Part shown: piece by piece, positions 9,853 through 18,175 of the stretch
Numbering within the stretch: the stretch's first letter is position 1
How the letters are laid out: every line of letters starts with the position of its first letter
Source of the DNA: Glutamicibacter halophytocola
GTDB lineage: Bacteria > Actinomycetota > Actinomycetes > Actinomycetales > Micrococcaceae
DNA: 64,000 nt
NCBI RefSeq assembly: GCF_001302565.1
Contig: NZ_CP012750.1
Span: 744,001-808,000 of the forward strand
Direction: 5' to 3'
The notes under the pieces: model-generated
Told to the model about the DNA's origin: nothing
Databases searched by the model: none
What the model saw: the letters and a program-made list of their open reading frames with translations, nothing else
Translations under genes and position numbers: made by a program

Positions 9853-11025
9853 GCGGTTTTTCATGTCCTTGCGCAGCGTTCGGCGCGTCGTGGCCCGGGA
9901 AATTACCCAAGCAGCGGTGGCAGCTGCTCCTATCGGCAGAAGCTTTATTTTGCGTTTGCCGGTTCTCTGCGGATCCATTTCCATGTCCTGGAGCGGGTCG
10001 CCACCATGATTGATGCGGACTTCTTGCGCTTGGACGAGGTCCTTGTAGTTAGCCAGCTCTTGCTTGGCCACCAGGGTGTCATCGCGCAAGGGGAGCAGGA
10101 TGTCGTCGGTCGCGGGCAATCCGGCGCGCAGACGGCGCAGGCGGATGAACTCAATATCAACCAGCGCGCCGAGCAGCAGCGCGATGTTGCTGATCCAGCA
10201 GGCCAGCACCAGGATAATGACACCGCCGATAGTCCCGTAGGTAGCTGAATAGCTGGCGAACTGCGAGAGATAGATTCCAAATCCAACGAGGGACAGTCCC
10301 AAAATGACGAGGGCCGTTAGGGTTCCGGCAGAGAACCAGCGGAATCGCGGACGCTTGACGTTCGGGGTGAAGTAGTAGAGCAATGCCAACACGAGAAGAA
10401 TCATCACCAGCATGATCGGCGGCTTGGCGATGTTGAGCATCAGCACGAAACTATCGCCCAGGCCGACGACGTTGCCGATACCGCGGGCAATGGATCCTGA
10501 AGTGACTAGCAGGACAAGCGTGAGAACTGCAACCAGCATGATCAATACGGTGATGAGGAACATCTGCGGACGGCGTTTCCACTGCGGGCGTCCTTCGGGC
10601 ACGCCATGGAGCCGATTCATGCTGCGGCCGAACGCTGTGACATATCCAGAGGTGCTCCAAAGAGCACCGAGGGAACCGGCGAGGATGGCCCAAAAGGTTC
10701 CGCTGGCTTGCGATGCCAATCCTTCAAGCAGCTGCTCGGTGGTGTCTAGAAGCTGTTGCGAATCGCCATTCGATGCTTGGCCATTCGGAGCCAGACCCTG
10801 TTCCAAGATCTCCATGATCCATTTGGTCCCGCTATCGCTGGCGCCTGCCAATGACAGCAGCGAGATCAGTGCCAACAGTCCCGGGAACATGGCCAAAACC
10901 ATGAAGTACGAGAGGGACGCTGCGACATCCAAGCCATCGTTTCTGAAGAATTCACGCAATGCGCGGGGGAAGCAGTTGAGAGACTCTTTCATGTGCTCTT
11001 TGGTGAATCTGCCTTTGTCTGGCAT
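9835..11025 (-). CDS. YihY/BrkB family inner-membrane protein
   Basis: About 396 residues. The core carries the YihY/virulence factor BrkB pattern: an N-terminal block with DGLDVAASLSYFMVLAMFPGLLAL and six membrane helices to about residue 300, then a cytoplasmic tail with EFIRLRRLRAGLPATDDILLPLRDD. The family was once annotated as ribonuclease BN, but this is not an RNase; its true function is unsettled. I chose ATG 11025 because AGGGGA lies just upstream; an in-frame GTG at 11079 is an alternative with a poorer ribosome site. It converges with the M50 peptidase gene. Confidence 0.85.
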   Translation of the reverse strand: MPDKGRFTKEHMKESLNCFPRALREFFRNDGLDVAASLSYFMVLAMFPGLLALISLLSLAGASDSGTKWIMEILEQGLAPNGQASNGDSQQLLDTTEQLLEGLASQASGTFWAILAGSLGALWSTSGYVTAFGRSMNRLHGVPEGRPQWKRRPQMFLITVLIMLVAVLTLVLLVTSGSIARGIGNVVGLGDSFVLMLNIAKPPIMLVMILLVLALLYYFTPNVKRPRFRWFSAGTLTALVILGLSLVGFGIYLSQFASYSATYGTIGGVIILVLACWISNIALLLGALVDIEFIRLRRLRAGLPATDDILLPLRDDTLVAKQELANYKDLVQAQEVRINHGGDPLQDMEMDPQRTGKRKIKLLPIGAAATAAWVISRATTRRTLRKDMKNRSEQRQ

Positions 11026-11079
11026 GTGGTTCCCCTGTCTGGCTAATGAATTCATCAGTGCGACGATCTGCTTTCGCAC

Positions 11080-11500
11080 ATCACACTACCTAACCATCTC
11101 TCCGGTGACTAGGTCATTTAGATCAGCGTCGTGTCTTCTTCCCGAGCGAGCATCCAAGTGTCCTTGCAGGGAGGCCGAGGCGCCTTGACGAAATGTTCAT
11201 GCTCAAGGCGCCGAAATTGGTGAATTGCTGATTGCCAAGGACCTCGCTATGGAGCGTGCGAAGCGGCGATCTTGACACGCGATTCTGGCGCTTTTCAGGG
11301 GACGGGAACGGATTGAAAGCTATATCACAGAAACTTGTTTGATATCCAGTTCAGATTTGTAACATTCTCGCCGGTTCACAAGGAGTTTAAGGATCTTCGT
11401 GCCGCCCAAATTTATTTTTTTTCCGAGATGGTGACCTGTAATTACGCGGAATCTGGACGTTTCCTGAGTTGCGAAGGGGGCGGGGGTCTGGGTTAGGGTC
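11080..11500. other. Intergenic region without a supported gene
   Basis: This stretch separates the YihY gene from the rpf leader. No open frame has coding character on either strand. It contains scattered TGTAAC/GTAAT words and a G-run-rich segment near 11475-11500 just before the leader, where a promoter for rpf should lie. TTGCGA and TAGGGT are present there but with a 19-base spacing, so I do not call the promoter. Confidence 0.4.
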
Positions 11501-11667
11501 TTTATAACGTTTCGATAACACTCGCTGTGTTATTGGGGAAACAGGTACTACCGGGACTTCCAAACCGCTCGCCAGGGTAGTGCTTCATACAACGTCGAAA
11601 TGCGACGCTGAGCGGTGCACGAAGATGGTCTTGGACGACCTGAGCGCGGGAAGAGCACTGGAGAATC
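11501..11667 (+). promoter_or_regulatory. Structured 5' leader of the rpf gene with crossing helices
   Basis: The leader can form ACTACC (11547-11552) with GGTAGT (11576-11581), and ACCGCTC (11564-11570) with GAGCGGT (11610-11616). The two helices interleave, so both together make a pseudoknot. Two local hairpins add to it: CGTCG/CGACG (11593-11607) and GGTC/GACC (11627-11640). Just upstream ATAAC is repeated with an 11-base period (near 11502-11517). Actinobacterial rpf genes are often under c-di-AMP riboswitch control, but I do not see that riboswitch's conserved core here. Structured cis-regulatory RNA is an inference from base pairing only. Confidence 0.5.
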
Positions 11668-12414
11668 ATGATCCAGCAGAAGACTAAGAAATTGATCCGC
11701 CGCGGCGGAGCCTCCTTGGCAGCCGTAGCAGTAGCCGGTGGCGCAATCGTTGCCACCACTGCACCAGCAAATGCTGCAAGCACCTGGGACAAGCTGGCTC
11801 AGTGCGAGTCCGGCGGAAACTGGTCCATCAACACCGGTAACGGCTATTACGGTGGCCTGCAGTTCTCGCTGTCGACCTGGAAGGCATTCGGCGGCTCCGG
11901 CATGCCAAACCAGGCATCGAAGGCCGAGCAGATCCGCATCGCAACCAAGGTCCAGGCTTCGCAGGGCTGGGGCGCATGGCCAGCATGTACCGCGAAACTG
12001 GGCATCAGCGGAACCCCAACCGGTGGGTCCTCGAGCGATTCCTCGTCGAGCACCCAGACCAAGCAGGCCGCTCCAAAGGTTGCCGAAACCAAGAAGGCTG
12101 CTCCTAAGGCCACCCAGACCAAGCAGGCCGCTCCACAGGTTTCCGAGAGCAGCAACTCGGTCAAGTCCACCAAGCAGGCTGCTCCAAGCACCTCGGGCAA
12201 GCACGCGGCTCCGGCTCCACAGGCTCCAGTGTTCAACATTGATGTCACCGACTCGGGCAAGAACTACACCGTCAAGTCCGGCGACACCCTGGCCAAGATT
12301 GCTGACCAGCTTGGTGTTGACGACTGGCGCGGCCTGTTCGTTCTGAACGACGATCAGCTGACCAACCCAGATCTGATCATGGTTGGCCAGACTCTGAACG
12401 TTCCAGCGAACTAA
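11668..12414 (+). CDS. Resuscitation-promoting factor-like transglycosylase with LysM
   Basis: A 248-residue secreted muralytic enzyme. The signal peptide ends near TAPANAAS (about residue 37). An Rpf domain spans roughly residues 38-112, with the catalytic Glu in QCESGGNW (Glu47) and the paired cysteines Cys46 and Cys107. A linker with repeated KQAAP/KKAAP units follows (about 125-195). A LysM domain (YTVKSGDTLAKIADQLG) closes the protein at about 200-246. Rpf cleaves peptidoglycan glycan strands and promotes regrowth of dormant cells; LysM anchors it to the wall. The long structured leader suggests RNA-level control. A hairpin terminator follows. Confidence 0.93.
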   Translation: MIQQKTKKLIRRGGASLAAVAVAGGAIVATTAPANAASTWDKLAQCESGGNWSINTGNGYYGGLQFSLSTWKAFGGSGMPNQASKAEQIRIATKVQASQGWGAWPACTAKLGISGTPTGGSSSDSSSSTQTKQAAPKVAETKKAAPKATQTKQAAPQVSESSNSVKSTKQAAPSTSGKHAAPAPQAPVFNIDVTDSGKNYTVKSGDTLAKIADQLGVDDWRGLFVLNDDQLTNPDLIMVGQTLNVPAN

Positions 12415-12430
12415 TTTCGCTAGACCAGCA

Positions 12431-12474
12431 AGCTAGGTCCGCAGTATGCCAATTGGCGCTCTGCGGACCTAGCT
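12431..12474 (+). terminator. Hairpin terminator after rpf
   Basis: A perfect 14-bp inverted repeat, AGCTAGGTCCGCAG at 12431-12444 and its complement at 12461-12474, with a 16-base loop, 17 bases after the rpf stop. A short T-rich stretch follows. Confidence 0.75.
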
Positions 12475-12525
12475 GCATTTAACGCACCTGTGCATGGGAG
12501 CAAAAATGCGCAGTACGCTGGTGGC

Positions 12526-13896
12526 ATGCGAACAACCGATGATGCTAGGCAAACGACCGAAAAGATCCTCGGTGGCGGTTTTGTCGAATCCGGGGTGCTT
12601 GAATTTCCGGTGGCGGTCAAGATGCAAGGGCCTCGATCGTGGTGGAACGGACCGCTGAATGTCGAGCAGCTCGCGCTGGGATCGGTTGGCCTGGTAGCTG
12701 CAGCATTGCGCTCGCTCAGCGCAGGCCGACTGGATGTGGGCATCCAGTCGGATCAAGTGGCAGCCGCCTTTGGCTCCTCAAGCCTTTTGCGGATCAATGG
12801 CGAACAATCCCAGGGCTTCGCCGAGCACTCGGGCTTTTATCGCACGGGTGATGGCTGGATAAGAACTCACGCGAATTACCCGCATCATGAACAAAGGCTA
12901 TTGCAATCTGTGGGGGCTTCGGCCGGTGGCGGCCTTCGCGAATCCCTGGCAGGGCTCTCGTCAATTCAAGCCCAAGAGCTCATCGTGGCTTCGGGCGGAG
13001 TGGCCGCGGCAGTGCAGACTCGTGCCGATTGGGCAGGATCAGCTGCAGGCCAGGCGGCCAAGCGCGGTGCATGGGCACAATTCACGCTTCATGAGGCGAA
13101 CAGAAACGAGGCCTGGAGCTACGCTCCTGGTGTCAACCGGCCACTGGAAGGCCTGCGGGTCCTGGACCTGACGCGCGTTATTGCCGGGCCGACCGCGAGC
13201 CGGACGCTGGCCGCCTTTGGCGCAGAAGTATTACGCGTAGATGCCCCGCAGCTGCCGGAGCTGCAGGCGCAGCATGTTGATACCGGCTTCGGCAAGCGCA
13301 GCACCTTGCTGGATTTGTCTTCACCAGTTGATGGTGAGCGCATGGCTCGCCTACTGGAGGGGGCCGACGTGCTGATTACCGGGTACCGGCAAGGCGCACT
13401 GAGCCGTTTTGGCCTGGACCCGCAGAGCCTCCAGGAGAAATATCCAGAGCTGATCATTGCTGAACTTGATGCCTGGGGCTATGAGGGCCCGTGGGCCAGC
13501 CGCCGGGGCTTCGACAGCATTGTGCAAGCTGCCTGCGGAATTTCCGATGCCTATCGCACCGAGCGTGGTGAACCTGGCGCTTTGCCGGTACAGGCCTTGG
13601 ATCACGCAACGGGATACGGCCTGGCTGCGGCTGTCATCGCCATGGTTCAGGCTCGTTCAGAGCGCCGTGGCGTTGGCCTGGTGCGCTTTTCCCTCGCGCG
13701 CACGGCGGAGGCGCTCTTCGCGCTAGGGGCACCGGAAATCCTGGACAGGGAACTGGAAGATCCTCGTACCGGGCGGATGGCAAGCTCTTATGGCGAGCTG
13801 GAGTATGCGCTGACGCCTTTTCTCATCGATGGGCATCTGCTTGACTATCGCGCAGCGTCACCGGCCTACGGGCAGGACGAACCGATCTGGCTTTAG
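12526..13896 (+). CDS. CaiB/BaiF CoA-transferase family III protein
   Basis: About 456 residues. The second half carries the family III CoA-transferase signature: PLEGLRVLDLTRVIAGPTASRTLAAFGAEVLRVDAP, then the nucleotide/CoA-binding block ADVLITGYRQGALSRFGLD. Enzymes of this family move CoA between carboxylic acids. The N-terminal 200 residues are a diverged duplicate half, as in fused two-domain members. Substrate unknown; the neighbouring degradative genes suggest a catabolic acid. I chose ATG 12526; an in-frame GTG at 12490 is also possible. The 3' end overlaps the convergent PaaX-type gene by 39 bases. Confidence 0.82.
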   Translation: MRTTDDARQTTEKILGGGFVESGVLEFPVAVKMQGPRSWWNGPLNVEQLALGSVGLVAAALRSLSAGRLDVGIQSDQVAAAFGSSSLLRINGEQSQGFAEHSGFYRTGDGWIRTHANYPHHEQRLLQSVGASAGGGLRESLAGLSSIQAQELIVASGGVAAAVQTRADWAGSAAGQAAKRGAWAQFTLHEANRNEAWSYAPGVNRPLEGLRVLDLTRVIAGPTASRTLAAFGAEVLRVDAPQLPELQAQHVDTGFGKRSTLLDLSSPVDGERMARLLEGADVLITGYRQGALSRFGLDPQSLQEKYPELIIAELDAWGYEGPWASRRGFDSIVQAACGISDAYRTERGEPGALPVQALDHATGYGLAAAVIAMVQARSERRGVGLVRFSLARTAEALFALGAPEILDRELEDPRTGRMASSYGELEYALTPFLIDGHLLDYRAASPAYGQDEPIWL

Positions 13897-14754
13897 CCCA
13901 TGGCCGAGCACTGAAGCAGCAAATTGCTCGGCGGGGTGCCTCAAGGCGCTCGACAACGCCAGGAATCGCTGCCTGCTTTGCTTGCCTGGCCAAGCCTCTG
14001 GCAGCATGCCATCAGGAAGTCCTGGATCAAGGTAGGGCAGGGCGCGCCAAGCGTCAATCATGCCCACGTAGCCCCGGTAGGCCCCGGCCGGATCTGCCTG
14101 ATCCGCGCTGAGCCCGGCGGTAGCTTCAAGGAATTGCTGATGCCTTGAGCCAAGCTGTTCCAGGTCCCACCATTGCGCGGCGGCTTCGCGGGCCGTGGCG
14201 GGGAAGTGCGGTTGCTGGACTGTGAAGATCGTTGCCTGCGCTCGAGCATGCAACGCCTCCAAGGCCGCGTCGACCTCTTCGCGCAGATATTCCGGAAAGA
14301 TCCACAAGCCTGCAGCCACCAGTCCGCCGCCGAGCTGCAGGAAATGCTTGCGTATCTGATGGCGCAGCGGGCGCAGCGTTTCCGGCAGGGAATAGGCCAC
14401 CAGGCACCACCGGTCCATGGCGGACATCTGCCGGGGAGTGAAGATGCGGCGGCTGCCGCGTTCGAACATTGCCTGGGCCATCTGCGGTACGCGCAGGGCC
14501 GAATCGGTGCCGTTCTCCAGCACCTGCTTGTCGATCAGGCGGGAAATGGCAGTCTGCGCTGCTGCCGTGGAAATTCCCGCCGCTGTAGCCAGCTCGACAA
14601 CGTGCGATCGCGGTATCGGGGTGGGCTGGCGGCGCAGGTATAGTCCGGTAATGGTTCGGATGATGGATGTGGCACTGCCTGTGCGGGCCTCGAAGTCGTC
14701 GAGGCTGAACGCCGATATCGGGGTGCTAGCTGCCAATTTCGGTGCGCACCGCAA
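13858..14754 (-). CDS. PaaX-type transcriptional regulator
   Basis: Up to 298 residues. An N-terminal winged helix (SIIRTITGLYLRRQ, then AAGISTAAAQTAISRLIDKQVLENG) is followed by the PaaX middle domain, seen in DRWCLVAYSLPETLRPLRHQIRKHFLQLGGG and GLWIFP. PaaX repressors respond to aryl-CoA esters in phenylacetate catabolism; the ligand here is unknown. The gene overlaps the 3' end of kynA, so it is probably co-transcribed with it. No ATG is available: the longest form starts with TTG at 14754, and a TTG at 14736 is equally plausible. Confidence 0.75.
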   Translation of the reverse strand: MRCAPKLAASTPISAFSLDDFEARTGSATSIIRTITGLYLRRQPTPIPRSHVVELATAAGISTAAAQTAISRLIDKQVLENGTDSALRVPQMAQAMFERGSRRIFTPRQMSAMDRWCLVAYSLPETLRPLRHQIRKHFLQLGGGLVAAGLWIFPEYLREEVDAALEALHARAQATIFTVQQPHFPATAREAAAQWWDLEQLGSRHQQFLEATAGLSADQADPAGAYRGYVGMIDAWRALPYLDPGLPDGMLPEAWPGKQSRQRFLALSSALRHPAEQFAASVLGHGLKPDRFVLPVGR

Positions 14755-15592
14755 AAAGCTCGGGGAAGAAGGTCAGATCCAGGGCGCGCTTGAGGAAATC
14801 GACCCCCGAGGAACCGCCAGTGCCGCGCTTGAAGCCGATGGTGCGCTGGACCACGCGCAGATGGCGGAAGCGCCAAGCCTGGAAATTGTCTTCAACGTCA
14901 ACCAGGTCTTCGCAAGCCTGGTAAAGGCTCCACGCGGTTTCTTCGGATTCGTAGATTTCCTTGAACACTGGCACCAGTGCTTCTTGGAAAGTCCACGGCT
15001 TGGTGAGGTCCCGCGACAGGATCTCCACGGGGATCTGGTATCCGCGGCGGGCCAGCGCCGCCAGGAAAACGTCATAGAGGCTTGGTTCGTGGAGCAGCTT
15101 GGCCAGCAGCTCGTGGGCCTTAGGATCTGCTTCGTGGACTTTGAGCATCCCTTCGTGCTTGTTGCCCAAGATGAATTCAACAGCGCGGTATTGGAAGGAC
15201 TGGAAGCCGGAGGAGGAGCCGAGGAAGCCGCGGAACTGCGCGTATTCCCGGGGCGTCAAAGTAGCCAGGACCGACCATTGCTCGGTCAGGGTCTTCTGGA
15301 TGTGCTTCACACGGGCCAGGCACTTTAGCGCTTTGCCGATGTCATCGAGGCCCAAAAGCCGCCGGGCTTCGAGCAGCTCGTGGAGCATGAGCTTGAGCCA
15401 TAGCTCGCTGGCCTGATGCTGGATGATGAACAGCATTTCATCGTGATGCTCGGGCACGCTGACCGGGTGCTGCGCGGAGAGCACGCGGTCCAGGTCCAGA
15501 TAGCTGCCATAGGACATGGTGTTCCTGAAATCGGTGCGGACGCCCTCTTCGATGTCGTGCTGGTTTTCGGTCTGTGGCTTCTGGCTGCTCAT
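14726..15592 (-). CDS. kynA: Tryptophan 2,3-dioxygenase
   Basis: A 288-residue heme dioxygenase that opens the indole ring of L-tryptophan to N-formylkynurenine, the first step of the kynurenine route. Family hallmarks are present: TMSYGSYLDLDRVLS, the substrate pocket block HHDEMLFIIQHQASELWLKLMLHE, FQSFQYRAVEFILGNK, and the proximal heme His in WRFRHLRVVQRTIGFKRGTGGSSG. The length is typical. No kynurenine formamidase or kynureninase gene lies in the window, so the rest of the pathway must be elsewhere. The PaaX-type gene overlaps its 3' end and may control it. Confidence 0.95.
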   Translation of the reverse strand: MSSQKPQTENQHDIEEGVRTDFRNTMSYGSYLDLDRVLSAQHPVSVPEHHDEMLFIIQHQASELWLKLMLHELLEARRLLGLDDIGKALKCLARVKHIQKTLTEQWSVLATLTPREYAQFRGFLGSSSGFQSFQYRAVEFILGNKHEGMLKVHEADPKAHELLAKLLHEPSLYDVFLAALARRGYQIPVEILSRDLTKPWTFQEALVPVFKEIYESEETAWSLYQACEDLVDVEDNFQAWRFRHLRVVQRTIGFKRGTGGSSGVDFLKRALDLTFFPELFAVRTEIGS

Positions 15593-15713
15593 GGCATCAG
15601 CATATCAATATTCTTACCATCGTCACAGTATTGAAAATATGGATCGGGAATACAATTGGCGGCCGCTGGGTTGATACATGCATACGCATATAAAAATCGA
15701 AAGGGCGGCAGCA

Positions 15714-16400
15714 ATGAGCAAGTCGGTTGTAGTGATCAGCGGTGGTTTGGGTTCTCCCTCCAGCTCTTCCTTGCTGGGGCGACAAATTGGCGAAAGCATC
15801 GCAGCAAAGCTTTCATCGGAAGGCGTCCAGGCTGATGTCAGCAACATTGAACTGCGCGAGCATGCCAGCGACATCACCAACAACATGCTCACCGGTTTCG
15901 CAGCCCCCAGCCTGCAGCGCGTGATTGATGCCGTCATCAATGCAGACGTCCTGGTCGCTGTCACCCCGGTATTCACCGCATCGATTTCTGGCCTGTTCAA
16001 GTCATTCCTTGACATCCTCGATCCCAAATCGCTGGATGGAAAGCCGGTGGTGCTCGCGGCAACGGCAGGAACCCAGCGCCACCAGCTGGCGATCGACTAT
16101 GCAATGCGCCCGATTTTCAGCTACCTGAGGGCCAACGTCATGCCGACGTCGGTCTTCGCGGCCTCTGAGGACTTCGGCGGGCAAGGCATCGCCGGAACCC
16201 TGGCTGAACGCGCTCGCCGGGCAGCCGGCGAAGTGCTACTGGCCCTCGGCGCTTTTGACGGGCGCTTTGAGGCTGATGCTGCTTTAGGCGATACCCGCTC
16301 GATCGCCCCGTCGGTCAGCGAATTTGCGGATCCGAACGACGAGATGACCTCGCTTCCCTTTGAAGAGCTGCTGGCCAATGTGAAGGCATTGGGCAACTAG
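15714..16400 (+). CDS. NADPH-dependent FMN reductase-like flavoprotein (CE1759 type)
   Basis: About 228 residues with a flavodoxin-like fold: VVVISGGLGSPSSSSLLGRQI binds FMN phosphate, followed by ADVLVAVTPVFTASISGLFKSFLDIL. This is the pattern of the actinobacterial CE1759 group of FMN reductases, which usually supply reduced flavin to a partner monooxygenase. No such partner is adjacent. I chose ATG 15714 because AAAGGG lies eight bases upstream; an in-frame ATG at 15678 would add 12 residues. Confidence 0.82.
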   Translation: MSKSVVVISGGLGSPSSSSLLGRQIGESIAAKLSSEGVQADVSNIELREHASDITNNMLTGFAAPSLQRVIDAVINADVLVAVTPVFTASISGLFKSFLDILDPKSLDGKPVVLAATAGTQRHQLAIDYAMRPIFSYLRANVMPTSVFAASEDFGGQGIAGTLAERARRAAGEVLLALGAFDGRFEADAALGDTRSIAPSVSEFADPNDEMTSLPFEELLANVKALGN

Positions 16401-16448
16401 CAGGGCCGGAAATGTTAGTACGATGTGCCCTGCACCCAGAAGCTGGGT
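16400..16448 (+). terminator. Possible tandem hairpin terminator
   Basis: Two adjacent inverted repeats follow the FMN reductase stop: GCAGGGC (16400-16406) with GCCCTGC (16427-16433), and ACCCAG/CTGGGT (16434-16448). There is no T-run, so this may be a weak terminator or part of the hpaH promoter region. Confidence 0.35.
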
Positions 16449-16532
16449 ACGATCAAGAAACGTGAGCCATCTCATTGAGTCGGTCGGTGGGTGCTCACCT
16501 TGGTTTGAACTGAAGTGAAAGGTGCAGCGCCG

Positions 16533-17318
16533 ATGCTATCCGAGGAAACAATCACGGCCATTGCCGATGAGCTGGTCCAGGCCGGCCAAACGCGAACTCC
16601 GGTGCCGCGTCTCACCGCGCGCTACCCGGAAATGATCGTAGAAGACTCCTACCGCGTGCAAAACCTCTGGCGCCAGCGCTCCGAGGCCGCCGGCCGGGTA
16701 CTGGTGGGCCGCAAAATCGGGTTGACCTCGCGGGCCATGCAGATGGCCACCGGCATCACCGAACCTGACTACGGAATCATTTTTGACGACATGGTCCACG
16801 ACTCCGGGGCCACATTCAACTTCTCCGAATTCACCGGTGCCCGCGTGGAAATGGAACTGGCTTTCAAGCTCAAGAAGGACATCGAAGGCCCCCGCGCCAA
16901 CATTTTTGATGTGCTGGAAGCTACCGAATACGTGATTCCCGCCCTCGAAATTCTCGATGCCCGCATCGAGATGGAAGGGCGCACCATCGTGGACACGATC
17001 AGCGACAACGCCGCCATGGGCGCCATGGTCATTGGCGGCAACCCCGTGAAGCCCGACGCCGTGGACCTGCGCTGGGTTTCGGGCATCTTGTTCAAGAACC
17101 AGACAGTGGAAGAAACGGGCGTGGCTGCCGGCGTGCTGAATCATCCCGCCGCCGGCGTGTACTGGCTGGCCAACAAGATCGCCCCGCATGGCGACAAGCT
17201 CAAGGCAGGAGAACTGATCCTTGCCGGATCCTTCACCCGCCCAATGTGGGTGGACGCCAACGACACTGTTTTTGCCGACTACGGACCGCTGGGAACTGTG
17301 ACATGCCATTTCGAGTAG
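16533..17318 (+). CDS. hpaH: 2-oxo-hept-4-ene-1,7-dioate hydratase
   Basis: A 261-residue member of the 2-hydroxypentadienoate hydratase family, which adds water to 2-oxohept-4-ene-1,7-dioate in the homoprotocatechuate (4-hydroxyphenylacetate) meta pathway. Diagnostic blocks are GRKIGLTSRAMQMATGITEPDYG, the metal/substrate region GARVEMELAFKLKKDIEGP, and GSFTRPMWV near the C-terminus. AAAGG lies ten bases before ATG 16533, which I prefer to an in-frame GTG at 16515. The hpaI start lies inside its last codons (16-base overlap), so the two are translationally coupled. Confidence 0.9.
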   Translation: MLSEETITAIADELVQAGQTRTPVPRLTARYPEMIVEDSYRVQNLWRQRSEAAGRVLVGRKIGLTSRAMQMATGITEPDYGIIFDDMVHDSGATFNFSEFTGARVEMELAFKLKKDIEGPRANIFDVLEATEYVIPALEILDARIEMEGRTIVDTISDNAAMGAMVIGGNPVKPDAVDLRWVSGILFKNQTVEETGVAAGVLNHPAAGVYWLANKIAPHGDKLKAGELILAGSFTRPMWVDANDTVFADYGPLGTVTCHFE

Positions 17319-18112
17319 AACCGGATCCATCGCTCAAGGATGCGCTGAAAGATGCCTCCCGCCCGCTGGCCGGCATCTGGGTGTGCTCCGCCTCGCCCTT
17401 GATTGCCGAAATTTGCGCCGGAGCCGGATTCGATTGGGTTTTCATCGACGCCGAGCATTCTCCGAACGACCTGCAGAACATCCTGGCGCAGCTCCAAGCC
17501 GTGCGCAGCTACCCTGTGGTGCCAGTGGTGCGCCCGGCGGTCAACGACCCGGTTGTCATCAAGCAGTTCCTGGATCTCGGCGCGCAGTCGCTGATTATTC
17601 CCATGGTTAATGATGCGCAACAGGCCTCAGCGGCTGTGGCTGCCTGCCAGTATCCGCCAAAGGGGGTGCGCGGTGTCGGCTCGGCGCTGGCACGTTCGGC
17701 ACGCTGGAACCGCATTGACGGCTACCTGGCCCGTGCCGATGAAACCATCACCCTGATGGTGCAGATCGAAGCCGATGAAGCCGTGCGCAACGTCCAGGAA
17801 ATTGTCGAAACCGACGGCGTCGACGGAATTTTCATCGGGCCTTCCGACCTGGCAGCCTCGATGGGTGTCATCGGCCAGCAAAACCACCCCGACGTGGTGG
17901 CGGCGGTGATCACGTCCATCAACGCCGCGAAGGCCGCGGGCAAATACGCAGGGGTCAATGCCTTCGACCAGAACAGCGCCCGCAAGTACATGGATGCGGG
18001 AGCTGATTTTGTCGGAGTCGGCGCAGATGTGGCGTTGCTGGCCCGTGCCACCGAGGCGCTGGCCGCGAGCTTCAATTCCGGAGAACAGGCACCAGCACCG
18101 AAGAGCTACTAA
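17303..18112 (+). CDS. hpaI: 4-hydroxy-2-oxoheptanedioate aldolase
   Basis: A 269-residue class II HpcH/HpaI aldolase that splits 4-hydroxy-2-oxoheptanedioate into pyruvate and succinate semialdehyde, the step after HpaH. Seen: GFDWVFIDAEHSPND (catalytic His and acidic residues), VVPVVRPAVNDPVVIKQFLDLGAQSLIIPMV, and GIFIGPSDLAASMG. It is in one operon with hpaH. The upstream pathway genes (ring-cleavage dioxygenase, hpaG-type isomerase/decarboxylase) are absent from the window, so this is a partial hpa set or serves another route ending in the same intermediates. Confidence 0.92.
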   Translation: MPFRVEPDPSLKDALKDASRPLAGIWVCSASPLIAEICAGAGFDWVFIDAEHSPNDLQNILAQLQAVRSYPVVPVVRPAVNDPVVIKQFLDLGAQSLIIPMVNDAQQASAAVAACQYPPKGVRGVGSALARSARWNRIDGYLARADETITLMVQIEADEAVRNVQEIVETDGVDGIFIGPSDLAASMGVIGQQNHPDVVAAVITSINAAKAAGKYAGVNAFDQNSARKYMDAGADFVGVGADVALLARATEALAASFNSGEQAPAPKSY

Positions 18113-18175
18113 AGCGCTGGTTCTGGGCAATCGCCCAGGGCAAGGTTGCGCGTCGAAGGGCACAGGGCGCGCTGA

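Noticed and set aside
11501..11667. c-di-AMP (ydaO-type) riboswitch before rpf
   Set aside because: The leader is structured and the gene fits, but the conserved core of that riboswitch could not be found by eye, so only a structured leader is reported.
12506..12663. Short frame from ATG 12506 with GGGAG upstream
   Set aside because: It runs out of frame inside the CoA-transferase gene and its product has no coding character.
16515..16532. Upstream GTG as hpaH start
   Set aside because: AAAGG is placed correctly for ATG 16533 and not for the GTG.
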